Shown: positions 1-10,291 of the stretch, in pieces
Layout of the letters: every line of letters begins with the position of its first letter
Numbering within the stretch: position 1 is the first letter of the stretch
The notes under the pieces: model-generated
The model's database searches: none
The model's input: the letters and a program-made list of their open reading frames with translations, nothing else
Told to the model about the DNA's origin: nothing
Translations under genes and position numbers: made by a program
Source: Bolinopsis microptera
Lineage: Eukaryota; Ctenophora; Tentaculata; Lobata; Bolinopsidae
Direction of reading: 5' to 3'
Length of the DNA stretch: 64,000 nucleotides
Assembly: GCF_026151205.1 (NCBI RefSeq)
Contig: NC_087076.1
Location: 22,188,828 to 22,252,827, forward strand

Positions 1-275
1 GCTCATCTGCTTTTTCATTACCCCACAATCCGATATGTGCAGCTATCCATATGATCTCTAAGGTGTTAGTGGATCCGAGTGTATTGAGGATGTCATAACA
101 GTCTCTAGTAGTTCCACTCCTCGTTAAGATCGAGGATATAGCTTGTATGGATGAGAGACTGTCAGACCATTTGATGATGTGTGTGTTGTTATAAGTTGAG
201 AGATATTTGCAAGCTTCGATAATGGCGGTGAGCTGTGTGTGGTAATCACCACTGACTAGTAAAGATTTTATAATA
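1..275 (-). pseudogene. LINE RNase H domain fragment (runs off window start)
   Basis: The reverse complement reads open through the RNase H domain of a non-LTR retrotransposon. It has the order seen in this family: a glutamate in QLTAIIEA, a serine-aspartate pair in WSDSLSSIQAI, and the late block HIGLWGNEKADE near the window edge. These supply the E, D and D metal ligands expected of RNase H1-type folds. The domain degrades the RNA strand of the RNA:DNA hybrid made during target-primed reverse transcription. The upstream side stops near 275 with no RT visible, so only the 3' part of an ORF2 is present here; the rest lies outside the window or is lost. The parent LINE clade cannot be fixed from this piece. 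Confidence 0.8.
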
Positions 276-589
276 TAAAATGTTACCTTTGACTGATGAC
301 CACAGTAGGGTCGTCAAAATGATGATCGTTATCGTCATGACGTTTTACCACTCACTTACAACTTAATAAAAATGAAACAATTAATATGTTATCATATTAT
401 CATTAATAATGTACATATTATTTTACAAACTAGTATAAGAATAATACAAATTTGTGTTTAATCATTTATATCAGGGAAATCTTAACATATTTCTGAAAAT
501 TTTAGAATATTTTAAGCCGATTCTCACGTTCAATTTCGGGTGTAAGATCAAACTAGTGCAGAATCAAGCAAGTTGAGTAATTTTGTATA
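276..589. other. AT-rich spacer, no gene seen
   Basis: Very AT-rich sequence with many stops in all frames. I see no coding, RNA or repeat signature except short ATTAAT/ATAATA runs. Confidence 0.6.
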
Positions 590-960
590 TGTATTAAATT
601 GAATGTGCTTTTAATAAAAAAGTAAAATATATACTTAAAATGTGTGCCTATTTTGATATTTCATCCCTAGCTTAGCAGACGTAAATAAAACAACGTGAAT
701 AAAACAACGAAAATAAAATAACGTAAATAAAACAACGTAAATAAAACAACGTAAATAAAACAACGTAAATAGAATAACGTAAATAAAAAAACGTAAATAA
801 AAAAACGTAAATAAAATAATATAAGGTGGAATTTGCGAAAACGATTTTATGGTTAATGTCAGTCTGCGACCCAAGACATTTATACTGGACCTCCAGGGAT
901 CATTATTTCAATAAAGCACCGCCATCATCTAATCTGATTATTGGAGAAGCAAGAAATAGA
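590..960 (+). repeat. Dispersed repeat with internal 14-bp minisatellite
   Basis: Positions 590-680 match part of the 1.32-kb satellite unit (compare 16500-16575 and 17820-17895), including the shared run TAAAATGTGTGCCTATTTTG. Positions 678-826 are about ten copies of ACGTAAATAAAACA with point variants. Positions 828-960 (GGTGGAATTTGCG onward, ending near AAAGCACCGCC) recur in the same orientation at 19490-19600, again preceded by the same minisatellite. The block therefore looks like one dispersed repeat family made of a satellite edge, a minisatellite and a unique tail. It has no credible coding potential. Confidence 0.75.
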
Positions 961-1730
961 CAAACATACTCGGTCTTAACCTCAATGATTAGTTTGTGCA
1001 AGGGCCGTCAATAATAATAATAAAGTGGAAAATGAACATATATGCAACAATAAAAATGCAAATTCAATAAATCTTGGAATTTTTATCTAAAAATAAAGTT
1101 GCGACGAATTACTGAATTACTCATTATAATTGTTAGGCTGCAGGCTTGCCTACCCTGTACTCATAGAATAATCCATAACCTTCTAGAATATTCTGAAATA
1201 TTTATTTTACTTTTAGTTCAGGAACGGTCATCAAAATGAGTTTGTAACAAGGTCGATTATATTTTTTTAATTTCTAGCTTTCTCTCAGAAAATTTATTTG
1301 GCTTTCTATGGGAGGTAATTAGAATTACACTTACATTCACATTTTCAGATACAAATAAAAAGCATGCAAGATCACCTGGTCAAATGAGCGGGAAACGGAG
1401 AACATGAAGCTCTGGTGACGTTATATATCACGTGACCTCAGGCTCATAATCACGTGACCTCCGACCCGATCAATTGGGTTCTGTCTTGGTCAGCTCCCTG
1501 TTACCTGACCTTAATTGAGGTGACGAACGACACCTCGTTAATTCTATATATGTCTGAAAAGCTGCAAATTTTCACATGCCCAGCACTTAAGATTCTTAAG
1601 GAGTTGTGCAAGATGACGATTAATACATAGAGGCTGCAGAATTATTAGGACTACCAGATCCTCGTGGCACTTAAGTGACCATGATATCACGACAGGCCAT
1701 ACTATAATACAAATACTACTGACAGCTGCT
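961..1730. other. Non-coding stretch with an inverted dispersed repeat
   Basis: No gene seen. Positions about 1395-1560 (CACGTGACCT pair, CAATTGGGTTCTG, CAGCTCCCTGTTACCTGA) reappear in inverted orientation at about 19080-19235. Together with the direct copy of 678-960 at 19310-19600, this shows that the two ends of the first 20 kb share the same repeat families. Confidence 0.6.
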
Positions 1731-1880
1731 GATTTTAGATTTCAGATTTCAGATTTCAGATTTCAGATTTCAGATTTCAGATTTCAGATTTCAGATTTCA
1801 GATTTCAGATTTCAGATTTCAGATCTCAGATTTCAGATTTCAGATTTCAGATTTCAGATTTCAGATTTCAGATTTCAGAT
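1731..1880 (+). repeat. 7-bp microsatellite (GATTTCA)n
   Basis: About 21 uninterrupted copies of GATTTCA. There are only two visible variants: the first unit reads GATTTTA and one near 1820 reads GATCTCA. It does not match a standard animal telomere repeat, so I call it a simple tandem repeat. Confidence 0.95.
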
Positions 1881-2100
1881 GGCTGCATCATGCATCAGGT
1901 ATTTACTCTCATTGCAACTTCAATTCCTTTTCTTTTTTCTTATTTAATACTTTCAACACTACTATATAACAAATAATTTTAGGCATGTACGATGGCATGA
2001 CGGGCTAGGAAGTACAGCCGACCTCCTGGTATGCGGGTACGCTGGGGTTCCTGAAGTTCACCCTTGAGTTAGGCTCCTCTCGCCCAGTGCTTGCACTGGG
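1881..2100. other. Spacer, no gene seen
   Basis: Unique-looking sequence between the microsatellite and the duplicated block. No coding or RNA feature is evident. Confidence 0.5.
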
Positions 2101-2111
2101 CAGCAACACCC

Positions 2112-2324
2112 TCAAACACGCTGTAAGTTGATCTCCTACTTTGATTTTATCCATAATTTTGCTTTCAATGATAACATGATTAAAATGTCGATATAGATCT
2201 AGTCACACATTTACAACTCTGATATTAACCCTCTTATCATTATTATTACCCATTTTCTCTTGCCCTTTCTCCTTCAGGTCGTGTTTAGTGTTGTGTGTGG
2301 TTGCCTACTCTGGGGTGTTATGGA
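2112..2324 (+). repeat. Left copy of about 1.02-kb direct duplication
   Basis: The block from CAAACACGCTGTAA to GGGGTGTTATGGA recurs at 3128-3350, so a LINE tail lies between two direct copies. The right copy is altered in the style of the poor-quality block, for example in gained T, G and C runs. That makes the pair a direct calibration of how that block departs from true sequence. Confidence 0.85.
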
Positions 2325-3117
2325 TGTACATGAAACTAAATTCTTAGGTGTAACAATCGATGAAGACCTAAACTGGAACGCACATAGAAGGAAATTAGCA
2401 AAAAAACTAGCCAGCTGCTGTGGCATGCTAAATAGAATTAAAGATAACATTCCCACATCACTCCATAAAGATCTATATCACACTCTGTTTGAAAGCTATC
2501 TTGCATATGGTATAACTGTCTGGGGAGGGGCATCTAACAAAAAACTTGAACCTCTGTTCAAAGCACAGAAAATGTGTGCCCGCATAATGTTTGGAGATAA
2601 AGAAGCATACTTGGATAAATTTAAAACTAGTGCACGATGCAGACCCTACGGGGAGCAAATCCTGGGCAAGGAATTCTACAGAAAGGAGCATACAAAACCC
2701 CTCTTCAACACTCATGAAATCATGAATGTGCATAATCTGTACTTCTACCATTGTATTAATGACATCTTCAAGGTCTTGAAATATAGAACCCCTATATCAC
2801 TATACTCCCTCTTTGAAACATCTGGCAGACTTGGCAAAGAGACACTCATTCTCACACCTAAACCATCAGACAGCTACATATACAGAGCAGGGACAATATG
2901 GAATACAGTACGACAAAATCTCATGCTAACTACATTCACCTGTTATAAGCCCAATCACCTCAAATCATCCATAAGAATCACCATCACTCACACTCAAAAG
3001 GAAGGAGAACCAAATGACTGGAACTTAGCTTTAAACAGCGTTCGACAAAATGCAAAAACTTTAAAATTGACCTTGCCTAGATTACTTAAGCTTGAAAAAG
3101 CGGTAATATCTTAGCAA
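2325..3117 (+). pseudogene. LINE ORF2 C-terminal region (CR1/L2-like)
   Basis: An open frame of about 263 codons starts inside the RT thumb block (TKFLGVTIDEDLNW). It continues through the family's typical tail (LFESYLAYGITVWGG, a Cys/Arg-rich KMCARIMFGD segment, KEHTKPLFN) to a stop at 3112-3114. It is the same family as the RT at 32318-33591, with which it shares FLGV-ID, LFES, YGI-VWG and EHTKP-FN in the same order. The fingers, palm (YADD) and endonuclease are absent, so this is a 5'-truncated copy. An ATG at 2260 extends the frame into the flanking duplicated DNA, and I do not count that part as protein. Confidence 0.85.
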
Positions 3118-3127
3118 AATATAACCC

Positions 3128-3350
3128 CCAAACACGCTGTAATTTTGATCTCCTACTTTGATTTTATCCATTTTTTTTGGCTTTCAATTTTTAAACATGT
3201 TTAAAAGGCCATATAAATCTAGTCCACCTTTTAAACAACCTGATATTAACCCCTCTTATCATTTTTAAATTACCCCCTTTTCCCTCTTGCCCTTTCTCCT
3301 TCAGGTCGTGTTTGGGTGTTGTGTGTGTTCCTACCCTGGGGTGTTATGGA
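3128..3350 (+). repeat. Right (corrupted) copy of the 1.02-kb direct duplication
   Basis: Second copy of 2112-2324. After GTGTTATGGA at 3350 the two copies diverge: the left one continues into the LINE, the right one into an integrase-like remnant. Confidence 0.85.
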
Positions 3351-3935
3351 GGGTTTCCCTGGCAAACTTTGCTGCCAACTCGCAATCTCTGAAAATAATG
3401 ATAGACCTTGAAGAGATTTTCGCCCTATGTTAAAGCGCTTAAAACTGGGGAAATCTGCTAAATATCCTCAACTGTGTCCGGGCCGAGCTCCCAAAACGTG
3501 GGGGAAAAGGGTTTGGACAACTTTGTCTCGCCCCCTAAAGGACTTCTGTGGTGATGAGGGTTTCCCCCTTAAATGCAGTATGGGTGGAGTGTGAGTCCTT
3601 GAAATGAACCCGGGGGGAGGAAAAAGGGCCAACCGCTTGGTTAGGGCCGAAAGATCAGGCCTAAACGAACCCAGCCCCAAAAAACCCCAGAAAACTCACC
3701 CACGGGGATATTCAGGGGTTTCCCCTAACATCAAAAGGGGCGATCTCGTTAACCTCAAGCACAGGAAAAATGGCCCTTTTGGGGACTCCTGTCTGGTCAT
3801 AAAGGTACAATAACAACCAGTGCACCCACCTCTTTAAAACCCGTGACAACGAAACACTCATGGTCAGGAGAAATCGATATGCTCTTTCTCCCCTGGGTTG
3901 TAACGGACACTTGAGTTTACGAGGGTACAAAGAAG
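3351..3935 (+). pseudogene. LTR-retrotransposon integrase C-terminal remnant (probable)
   Basis: In the corrupted block the plus strand shows IKRGDLVNLKHRKN, then SCLVIKVQ, then after a frame jump a segment ending in RRNRYALSPL. This order (GDLV-LKH, a hydrophobic LVIKV strand, then an R-Y-L-PL tail) is typical of the C-terminal region after the integrase core in Gypsy- or BEL-type LTR retrotransposons. No integrase catalytic residues, LTRs or RT can be read around it. The assignment rests on pattern recall and on poor-quality sequence, so confidence is modest. Confidence 0.4.
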
Positions 3936-6230
3936 AATCCTAAATGTGCCAAAGCGATAAGGATGAAGAACAAACCCTTTTGTCTAATGGGGCCCGGGGA
4001 CCCAGCAGAATTTTAACAGCGGCGGTGCAACCCGGGTCGGGTACAAAGGGGATGGCCCGGGACCAAGTGGGGGGAAAACCCCCTGTTTTTTTCCGCGCAA
4101 TCGTGAAAACGGGTAGCCGGGGCCAGCTCGAAACCAACAGCGCCAGTGAGACTAAAACCACCGGCTTGTGGCATTAAATTTCAAAGAACCTGGGGAAAAA
4201 AAGCACGTTTTTTTGCGGGAACTCTTTTCCAGAGTTTTGGACTCGGAAAAGGTTTGGGAAAAAGGGAAAGAAAAAGCGAGAATGTTGCACAAGGGGGAGC
4301 AAAGATGGCAAAGGTCCAGAAGCACTTGGGGACAAATTTCTGCGGGCACAACCCGAGTTCAGGTTAAAATTTTTTAAATTTAATTTTTGGGTTACAAACG
4401 ATTTAAGGGGAAAGACGTTTGTGGGGCACAGTTAGAGGGCCTCTGTAACAACTTTTTAGAAAGATTTTCCAAATTTAAATTTCCAAATTGAAAGGGTTTT
4501 TATGTTCAATTTTAATTCCATTCCCCTTTAAAGTCTGATGATGTTTTAAATTAAAACTAAAAAAGGGGAAAAATAGACTTTAATGGGAAAATTTTTAAAA
4601 TGAGTGTGAAATTCTTTAGGTTCTTTTTTAAATGGATGTCTTTTTACCCCTTTCACTAAATTCAAGGAACTTATAAGGAACCCTTAGGAAATTTTGACCC
4701 TTTAATTTGAGACAATGGAAATTCCCCCTAATCCCAGAAAGGAAGGGGGGGTTTTTGGCAAAGTCTTAAAATTCGGGGCCATACACAGAAGATTTTTAAA
4801 AAATTCCCAAATTTAAAAAATTATTTTTAACCTGACTGAAATTTGGCCCTTTGGTTAGCTATTTTAGGGCAAAAATTATTTCGGGCAAAGTATACTTCCC
4901 TTTTAAAATTTACCATGATCGTTTTAAAGTAACATATAGATTTAGAGTTGGAGTTTTTAGTGGAAATGCTTTTTGGCAAGACCCATTAAAAAACAAAACC
5001 GAAGACTGGAACAGTTAGTATCTTTGGACATTTTAAAACAGCGAAAGGGATCTTACTTCTTTTTATAAAAATTTTTAAATTTTTTATTCAATCCCAAAAC
5101 TCATAAATCATCATCACTTTTGGGGGGGGGGTTTTAGGGGGTTTGGTTTTTTCAAGATTCACATATGAATTGCCGGGGCCTTTGTACCAAAAAAACCGGG
5201 CCCAAAACGGGGCCGATAAAAAATTTTCACCCTGAAAAGAAAAAAATTTTTTTTTCCCCTTGACAGATCAAAGAAAACACATCCCCCGATCCCCTAATCC
5301 AAACCCGGGTTTTGGGGAAATGGTGGCGGGGTAAATGTTTGCGGTGAGGGGGCAGACCTTCAATTATCTTCGAAAAAAACCCGCCTTAAAGGGGGGGGGC
5401 TGAGATTTTTTTGCAGTTTTTTTTTTACAACATCAACGGGCCCATTAAAATTTTTACTGTACATTTTAAACGTGTTGGTACACTGGGTTTTGGGAAAATC
5501 TGAAAAAAATTTTGGGAAATCCAAAAACTCTTCTTCGGAGAAAGGGCTAAGCACATTTTTTTTCACCCGGGGGAGATTTAAACCCCTACGGAGCTCCTGG
5601 ACTACCTTGGCCGGCTCCTGCCTTTTGAGCAAATTTTTGTTTGGAATTTTTTTTTGTAGACCTTGGCCTTCGGCAATTGTACTTTCACCCCACCCATTGA
5701 AAAAGCAAAACACTGGACCTTTTGCTCACAAACTCTGAGCAAATTCAAAACCAAAAGGAAGTTGGGGGCGGGGATAGCGTCTGTAATTTCGTTTCTTTTT
5801 CCAACCCAACTTTAAATCAAAAATTAAGGAAAAATGGGAAGAACCCGGGGTTAACTATGGGGCCCTTGTTGGAAAAAATTTTAATTGCCAACTTAAAACC
5901 AGATTTGTGTGGCCCCCTTTGGATTTTGGGGCCACTTCTTAATATTGGGGGACTCCTTGCCACCAACCTGCCCAGAGGTGGTGATGATTTCATTTAGGAT
6001 TTTAAATGGTATTCCCAAAATTTGTGAGAGTTTTGGGGAAATTTTTTTGAAATGTGAGAGGGGAGGCAAGAGGGGAAAAAGACTTTGGAAAACACAACCA
6101 GTCATTGGGGCCTAAAAAAAAAACCCCATTTAGTAAAAAGGTTTTTAAAAAAAATGATTAAAGATTTGTTGACCCATTAGTGGGTTTCATTAACACGGAC
6201 AACCTTTACTAAGTTTTGAAAACTTTTAAT
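3936..6230. other. Corrupted sequence, nothing assignable
   Basis: AT- and homopolymer-rich poor-quality DNA. Open frames of 60-117 codons occur on both strands but are full of Phe, Lys, Gly and Pro runs expected from homopolymer errors. I assign nothing here. Confidence 0.5.
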
Positions 6231-6231
6231 A

Positions 6232-6387
6232 ATGCCACCCAAAAACCAAATTGTTTCAAATCGGGCAAAAATACTAAAACAAAAAGGACAAAGGGATGTG
6301 CGGGCGAGTGTGCCATTCGCGGAGGAAGGGGGTATTTGCCCATTTCCATCTGATGAGGAATCTATAGTTTTCGATAGATTCTTTTAA
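6232..6387 (+). pseudogene. Short ORF upstream of the LINE endonuclease (hypothetical)
   Basis: A 51-codon frame beginning MPPKNQIVSNRAKIL and ending at TAA has less homopolymer bias than its surroundings and a charged, ORF1-like composition. It lies just upstream of endonuclease motifs of the LINE at 6590-9300, so it could be the 5' part of an ORF1 or a chance frame. No known domain is visible. Confidence 0.25.
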
Positions 6388-6589
6388 AATAAAAACCCCG
6401 GAAAAGCCCCCTTTAAATTTTCATCAAAAGGGCCCTTGTACTTGAACGTTGCCGCGCTACTCAAAAACCCCAGTTCTTAAATGCAATAAAGCGGGCTAAA
6501 TTCCTCAAAAAAACAAATTTTTTATCAATTTTAAATTCTACAATAAAAGGGAAAACGCATCTAACTTTGTAGCTTCCTAATTGAACTCA

Positions 6590-9300
6590 AAAGTAAAAGG
6601 GAAACCTTTTTTTGTATGATTGGTCTTGTTTGAAACCAATACTGATCCGCACAGCAGGGCCTGACCAAATTCCCTCATAACAAAACCTATCAAGAAACAT
6701 TGGCGGGTTTAAAAAAAGGCACGGGGTGTTGCACTCTATTATCTGCCCCCTTTTTAAATACTGTGGTCTTAGAAAACTATCCACACGGTACAAAACAAAT
6801 ATTGAGAGCCTCTTTGTTGAAACCACAGATAGCGAAAGGGCAGCAAAATTGTTCAGGGAGTCTTTTACCGACCCCCTAATGGCTGCTTTTATAGGGGTTT
6901 TGTGAAACCCCCCGGGAAAACTTGCAAAAAGGGAGCTAAATGGGGAAAATGTTTAATTTGTTTTGGGGGACTTTTAAATCCCAAAAATACTTTAAAAATT
7001 TTTACCCTTCCCAGCTCTTTGAGGATACTTTAAAAACAGAAAACGGCTTTTACCCGACTATCTCCATTGCCCCCAATTTTTGTCAAAACGTAAAAGTTCC
7101 TGCATCGAAAACATTTTTTAAAAAATAAAATTGAGAATATAGTCTTATCAGGTGTTATTTAAGAACGGGGGTGAGCATGCCCCCTTTTATTTTTCCTTCA
7201 CTTCAGTAGAGACCCCCGGGAGTACAGAGCCCAAAACATGTCCCATTTTGATTACTCAAGTTCCAAATTGAAAACCCTTTTTAACTGAAAAGAGGTAAAG
7301 GGAAACCACCACTCCTTCAACAAAAATTTGATGAGTTTTCGGCATTTTTTGACCAGAACTTGACAAACACGCAAAAAAGGGGGGAAACCGAAAAAGGGCA
7401 AAAAGAAACTCCCAAACTTAACCCATGGATTAAAAACGAAAACATCCAGTCTGTAGAAAGAAAAAATGAACTACGGGAAGAGTGGTCCCCACCCCCGTTT
7501 TTCCAATAAGAACCCTGGTGGGAATAACTTGGGTTTTACCAAAGGGTTTTTATGATTAACGTAGGGGGCCAAAGCAAAAAAATTTAAAACTCCCAAAAGT
7601 TGGGGATTACTGTAACGAAATTCTAAACCAAATGGGGAAAAACCCGCAAGAAAACCTGGCAAAATTTTAAAAGTAAATCAAGGGGAAAAAAAAAAGGCAA
7701 ACCAAGCCCCCATTTATCATTGATAAAACCCAAAAAATAGTTTTATAGAAGAGCAATTTTGGGAAAAAATTCAATGCTTGGTTTTTCCTATTGCACCAAA
7801 GCGAATAGACACTGAATAACATCTAATGGCCTGCCTATATTAAACCCTGAAAACTTTCTATGACTTCCTGAACCCAAGAAATGAAAAAAATATTAAAGGT
7901 TTAAAAATTGCTTCCCCGAACGAAATATTGAAAAACAAAGAAGTTTTTCGAAAAAGGGGGAAAAACCAGTGACATTCCCATAAGTTTAATAAAAAAGTCC
8001 CCTCAAGAAAATTTCCCTGTATTATCAAAATTTCTTCAATATCCTTTGACCCCCAAAGGGATAATTTTCCCGATGTCCTTAAAAAATGGTAAAATAACAA
8101 CCCTGTATATAAGAAAGAAAACCCCAAAAAAAAACGAAACTACCCTCCTATCTCCACCTTCCCCTTCGGTAAATCTTTGAAAAGCCATATATTCTAGAAT
8201 TTTAAAGGGTTTTTTAGCCCCAGGGGTTATATCGAAACAAAAGTTTGGATTAGGGAAAACTCCTCTACAAATTTTCAAACAGGGCCCAAATTTCTCTGAA
8301 GATTTAATTTCAAATCCTTAAACTTAAGAATCATGTTTTAGGAAAATTCATTTTACCCTTTGCAAAAACTTTTTACACCCATCGATCATTCAACACTTCT
8401 TATAAAATTAGGGGGGAAATGGATTTAGAGGATTTTCAAAAAACCCATAAAAAGCAAAATTTAAAAAACAGCAACAAAACACGAAGTTGTTTGGAGAAAA
8501 ATCAATACCCCAACTAAATTAATTTGGGGTCCCCCCAGGGTTTAATTTTGGACCTCTCCTATTTCCTTTTTTTATATAACGACATCACAAACAGTTCCAA
8601 AAATAGGATCTTTTTTTACCTTTGCTGTTATACTAAAAATTTTGTTGTCCCCGGGAAAAAAAAAACGTGAGGGGATATAACGAGGAAAAGGAGCTTTTTT
8701 TAATCATTAAAAGTCTTTTATGAAGGGGGAATAATTACATATAAACATGTCCAAGTGGGTGCTACCTACACTTCAAACCCCAAAATGGCAGGGTTTTAAT
8801 TTAGAGATTTTTAAAAACCCCCACCCTGAACCTGGTTCCCAACTAAAGACAACTAAACCAAACAAAAAGGTTTCAACCGCAAAATTTTTGGGTTTATAAA
8901 ATTGACGAGAACCTATCCCGGGAAGATCACATTAAAGCTCTTAAACGAACCCCCCAAATCATTCCACAACCACTTTTTTTAGACTTTGCTGCTCCCTTCC
9001 AGAATTTTTTTACATCAACAATTATATTATACTCTGTTTTGAATCCCCATCTTTCCTTTTCTGTATATCTGTAAAGGGGTTTGGGGGAGCTAAGCAACGT
9101 ATAAAACCAAAATTTACTGCTTTGAAGTAAATGTCCCCAGAAACCCATTTGGGGATAGGCGGCGTACCTTGATAAGTTTAAAACCCTTTTGCACGTACTA
9201 GGGGCCCATAGGAACCAGAAACTTGACCAAAAAAATTTTTTTTTAAAAAACCACCAAACCGATATTCCCAAGGGGATAATTTAAAATTCTAGCTAACAAA
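6590..9300 (+). pseudogene. Full-order non-LTR retrotransposon (endonuclease + RT), corrupted
   Basis: Domains of one LINE ORF2 can be followed along the plus strand despite frame jumps. Apurinic-type endonuclease: RHGVALYY-like text near 6718-6745, GVFYRPPN at about 6857-6880, a FYPTISI block near 7050, and a block near 7110-7150 resembling the LIDNIF...VLSGVI motif. Linker: NPWIKNENIQSVERKNELREEW at 7425-7485, expected between the two enzymes. RT fingers: FPDVLK...ITTLY near 8060-8110. Palm: a GVPQG..LGPLLF block at 8526-8565, then the degraded position of the A-D-D loop near 8620. Thumb: KFLGF and a DEHIKAL-like segment at 8882-8940, then an LFES-like segment near 9040. The order matches CR1/L2-like elements such as 32318-33591. 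Whether it was intact cannot be judged here. Confidence 0.65.
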
Positions 9301-9600
9301 ATCTCTATACTTTCCACATTTTTCCTCGAGCTCTACAAATAATGAAATTCCGTGCCCAATATCCCTACATGAGGGTTACACATGTTTGTCGAGGAAACCC
9401 CCCCTTCTAATTTTTTCAGGTTTGAACCCCAAACCCGACAACCACACACTAGGTCAAAAACCAAAAAATTTTTAAAAAATTTTAACCCCAAATTTTAGAA
9501 TGCCTTTACTTTACCCATAGTGTAAAGGCTTGGGGAGGGAAAAATTAAAAGTGGGGCTATTAGCCAATCAGCAAAACCACCCCTGCTTGAATTGGGCCCC
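9301..9600. other. Corrupted sequence, likely LINE 3' side
   Basis: Poor-quality sequence between the last RT-like motif and the dispersed repeat; nothing specific recognised. Confidence 0.4.
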
Positions 9601-9629
9601 AAAAAAAATTTTGATTTCACAAATTTATT

Positions 9630-10291
9630 TTCCAAACATTAAACTGGCTGTTCACACACAAACTCAATTAAATTCCCTAGGCTACGGGTTTTCCAAGTCT
9701 TGTCCGTTAGTAAAGAAATGGGAGAAGGTATTAATAAAATAAATGATATTTTTTGAAAATTTTTTTAAAACTAATCTGAGAATGAGTTTTAAAGAAAATT
9801 TTTAAATTTGCACTGTATAGTTTAAGGGAAATTTAAAAGCTTATTAAAACCATTGATAAAAAAAGGGGCCCTTTCTTTCGCAAGCTCTTTTAAAATCCCC
9901 CCATTTAAGCCACTTTTTTTACCTTGAACCACACAAAATTAAAATAAAGCATTTTTTTGTGTAGATTTTTTTTCACAACAAGACTGCAACCTATAGTAAC
10001 AACTATAAACAGAACCCCTAATGTCTACTAACAAATTTCTTCTAGTCCTAAAATGAGCCCTGTCTCTAAAAACCTAACTGAACTAGCGTTTCGGTGTGTG
10101 CAAAAGCTTTCAGGCACGCGCATTCCTTGCCCCGTTAGTTACCTGTCCTTCCAAAACCAAACTAGCAGTCAAGGACAAAAAGTCATACACCAAATGGGCA
10201 TTATATTTTATGAATTGTTTTGCATCTTTTTATTCTGTAAAATGTGCTAAAATTAAATTTCTTGTTTCATTGAAATTTCTTGTTTCATTGC
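9630..10291 (+). repeat. Dispersed repeat, inverted copy at 20430-21010
   Basis: The run from about 9630 (CACACACAAACTCAATTAAATT) to TTCTTGTTTCATTG at 10291 matches the reverse complement of 20430-21010. The match is near-perfect in the clean island (10040-10291) and shows homopolymer corruption before that. The two copies diverge sharply at 10291 and 20429, where this copy is followed by LINE linker coding sequence. Short frames are conserved between copies (CKSFQARAFLAPLV...), but this is explained by DNA identity. Confidence 0.8.

Noticed and set aside
635-874. 79-codon frame of Phe/Tyr/Leu/Thr repeats
   Set aside because: Antisense translation of the 14-bp minisatellite.
1731-1880. GATTTCA repeat as a possible telomere
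   Set aside because: Not a known animal telomere type and it is internal; treated as a microsatellite.
5360-5997. Frames of 88-117 codons on both strands
   Set aside because: They lie in the corrupted block and consist largely of homopolymer-coded residues.
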